A stretch of DNA of 64,000 nucleotides from contig NC_092671.1 in assembly GCF_964355755.1 (NCBI RefSeq), forward strand, positions 15,604,501 to 15,668,500, written 5' to 3'. This stretch comes from Antedon mediterranea. Lineage: Eukaryota; Echinodermata; Crinoidea; Comatulida; Antedonidae. Every line of letters begins with the position of its first letter. Within the stretch, counting starts at the first letter, position 1. The notes beneath the pieces were generated by a model. It was given only the letters and a program-made list of their open reading frames with translations. It was not told the origin of the DNA and ran no database searches. Shown piece by piece: positions 63,172-64,000 of the stretch. The position numbers and the translations under genes were made by a program.

Positions 63172-64000
63172 GTGACACCCAATCCAGTATAAGTCAGCAT
63201 AAGTAACAGAATTCTTTATTTTTTTGAAAATTATATGCACTAACATTAGGTTTCATTGCATTAGAATGTTACCATCACATCGCACAATTACAGTATGTAA
63301 AAATTGTGCCTTTGATTAATATAAAATATATAGGCTGGTTACCAAAATTCTTATATTGTTTTAATGCCACTTGCTAATATGTTCGACATTCAACAATTAT
63401 ATTTTAATTATTTTATTAACTGCAGATATATTATTTTTAAAATCCATTTACAAATCTTTATTTTCTTCTTTTACCATTATTTATAACTTTGATTTTGTCA
63501 TCTTATTGAATTGTTCATTTGCGACCTGCTCATCCTCATCCCAATTATACACAGGATATTTATCATGATCTGTAAGAAAATATTAATAATTATCAAAATA
63601 ATAAAATATATTTCATTTAATTTTGGTAATATGATAATATATATTATGCCAAAGTTGCATTTTATATTATACAAGTTTTTTTAGATATTACTTTTAAAGT
63701 GACAAAAGCTTAAGTTTTGTTGAACGCAAGGACATAACAAGACGCAAGTAATTTGACTAATCACTTGCGTTAGGTTGTTGCATTGCTTGTTAAGTTTGAA
63801 CATATTATAATGGTTGGAACATAGATATATTATAATGGTTGAAACCAAGCTTATAACTGCTGTACATGTAATCGCCTAAGTGCTGCTGTTGACCGAAAAG
63901 GGTGTTGAGAGTGACTTTCCCATTTTTGTAGTTATTGTGATTTTATTTTGTCACTTAATAAAGTAAAACTACTGTATTATATGGTTTTGATAAATACCTG
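63172..64000. other. Downstream of PEX11, no gene seen
   Basis: AT-rich. AATAAA at 63957 could be the poly(A) signal of a long PEX11 3' UTR. A small inverted repeat (ACGCAAGTAATTTG ... CACTTGCGT) lies near 63740. Confidence 0.4.

Overview
The window is animal genomic DNA. It is AT-rich and intron-dense, with short exons bounded by GT/AG and many interspersed repeats. A short-ectodomain Toll-like receptor, a three-C2 extended synaptotagmin, DNase I, SLC22 and PEX11 genes, together with several tRNA-derived SINEs and MITEs, suggest a marine invertebrate deuterostome, most likely an echinoderm. That placement is inference. Exons were read by hand from ORFs, splice sites and phase; every multi-exon model below keeps one reading frame from end to end.

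Layout. 1-1.45 kb: 3' part of a CR1/L2/Rex-type LINE. 1.48-9.9 kb (+): the last 20 exons of a giant coiled-coil protein, possibly CENP-E/CENP-F-like, ending in a CaaX-like box; its middle grew by tandem exon duplication. 10.7-17.3 kb: a large array of interleaved palindromes with a 791-bp higher-order repeat. 17.5-19.4 kb (+): two-exon Toll-like receptor. 21.2-46.5 kb (-): a complete extended synaptotagmin gene of about 26 exons, including a pair of exons that look mutually exclusive in the C2A domain; its introns carry SINEs, MITEs, a LINE remnant and minisatellites. 48.8-50.8 kb (+): seven-exon secreted DNase I. 52.0-53.6 kb (+): small mucin-like single-pass membrane protein. 54.7-59.2 kb (-): nine-exon SLC22 organic ion transporter. 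61.2-62.8 kb (+): PEX11 peroxisomal membrane protein.

The genes do not form an operon or an obvious pathway. The receptor and synaptotagmin genes converge, and the synaptotagmin and DNase genes diverge across a 2.3-kb gap. The points most worth following up are the mutually exclusive C2A exons (joining or skipping both gives an immediate stop), the valine that replaces the BB-loop proline of the TIR domain, the palindromic array just upstream of the receptor, and the recent tandem exon duplications whose order is fixed by a transposon insertion.
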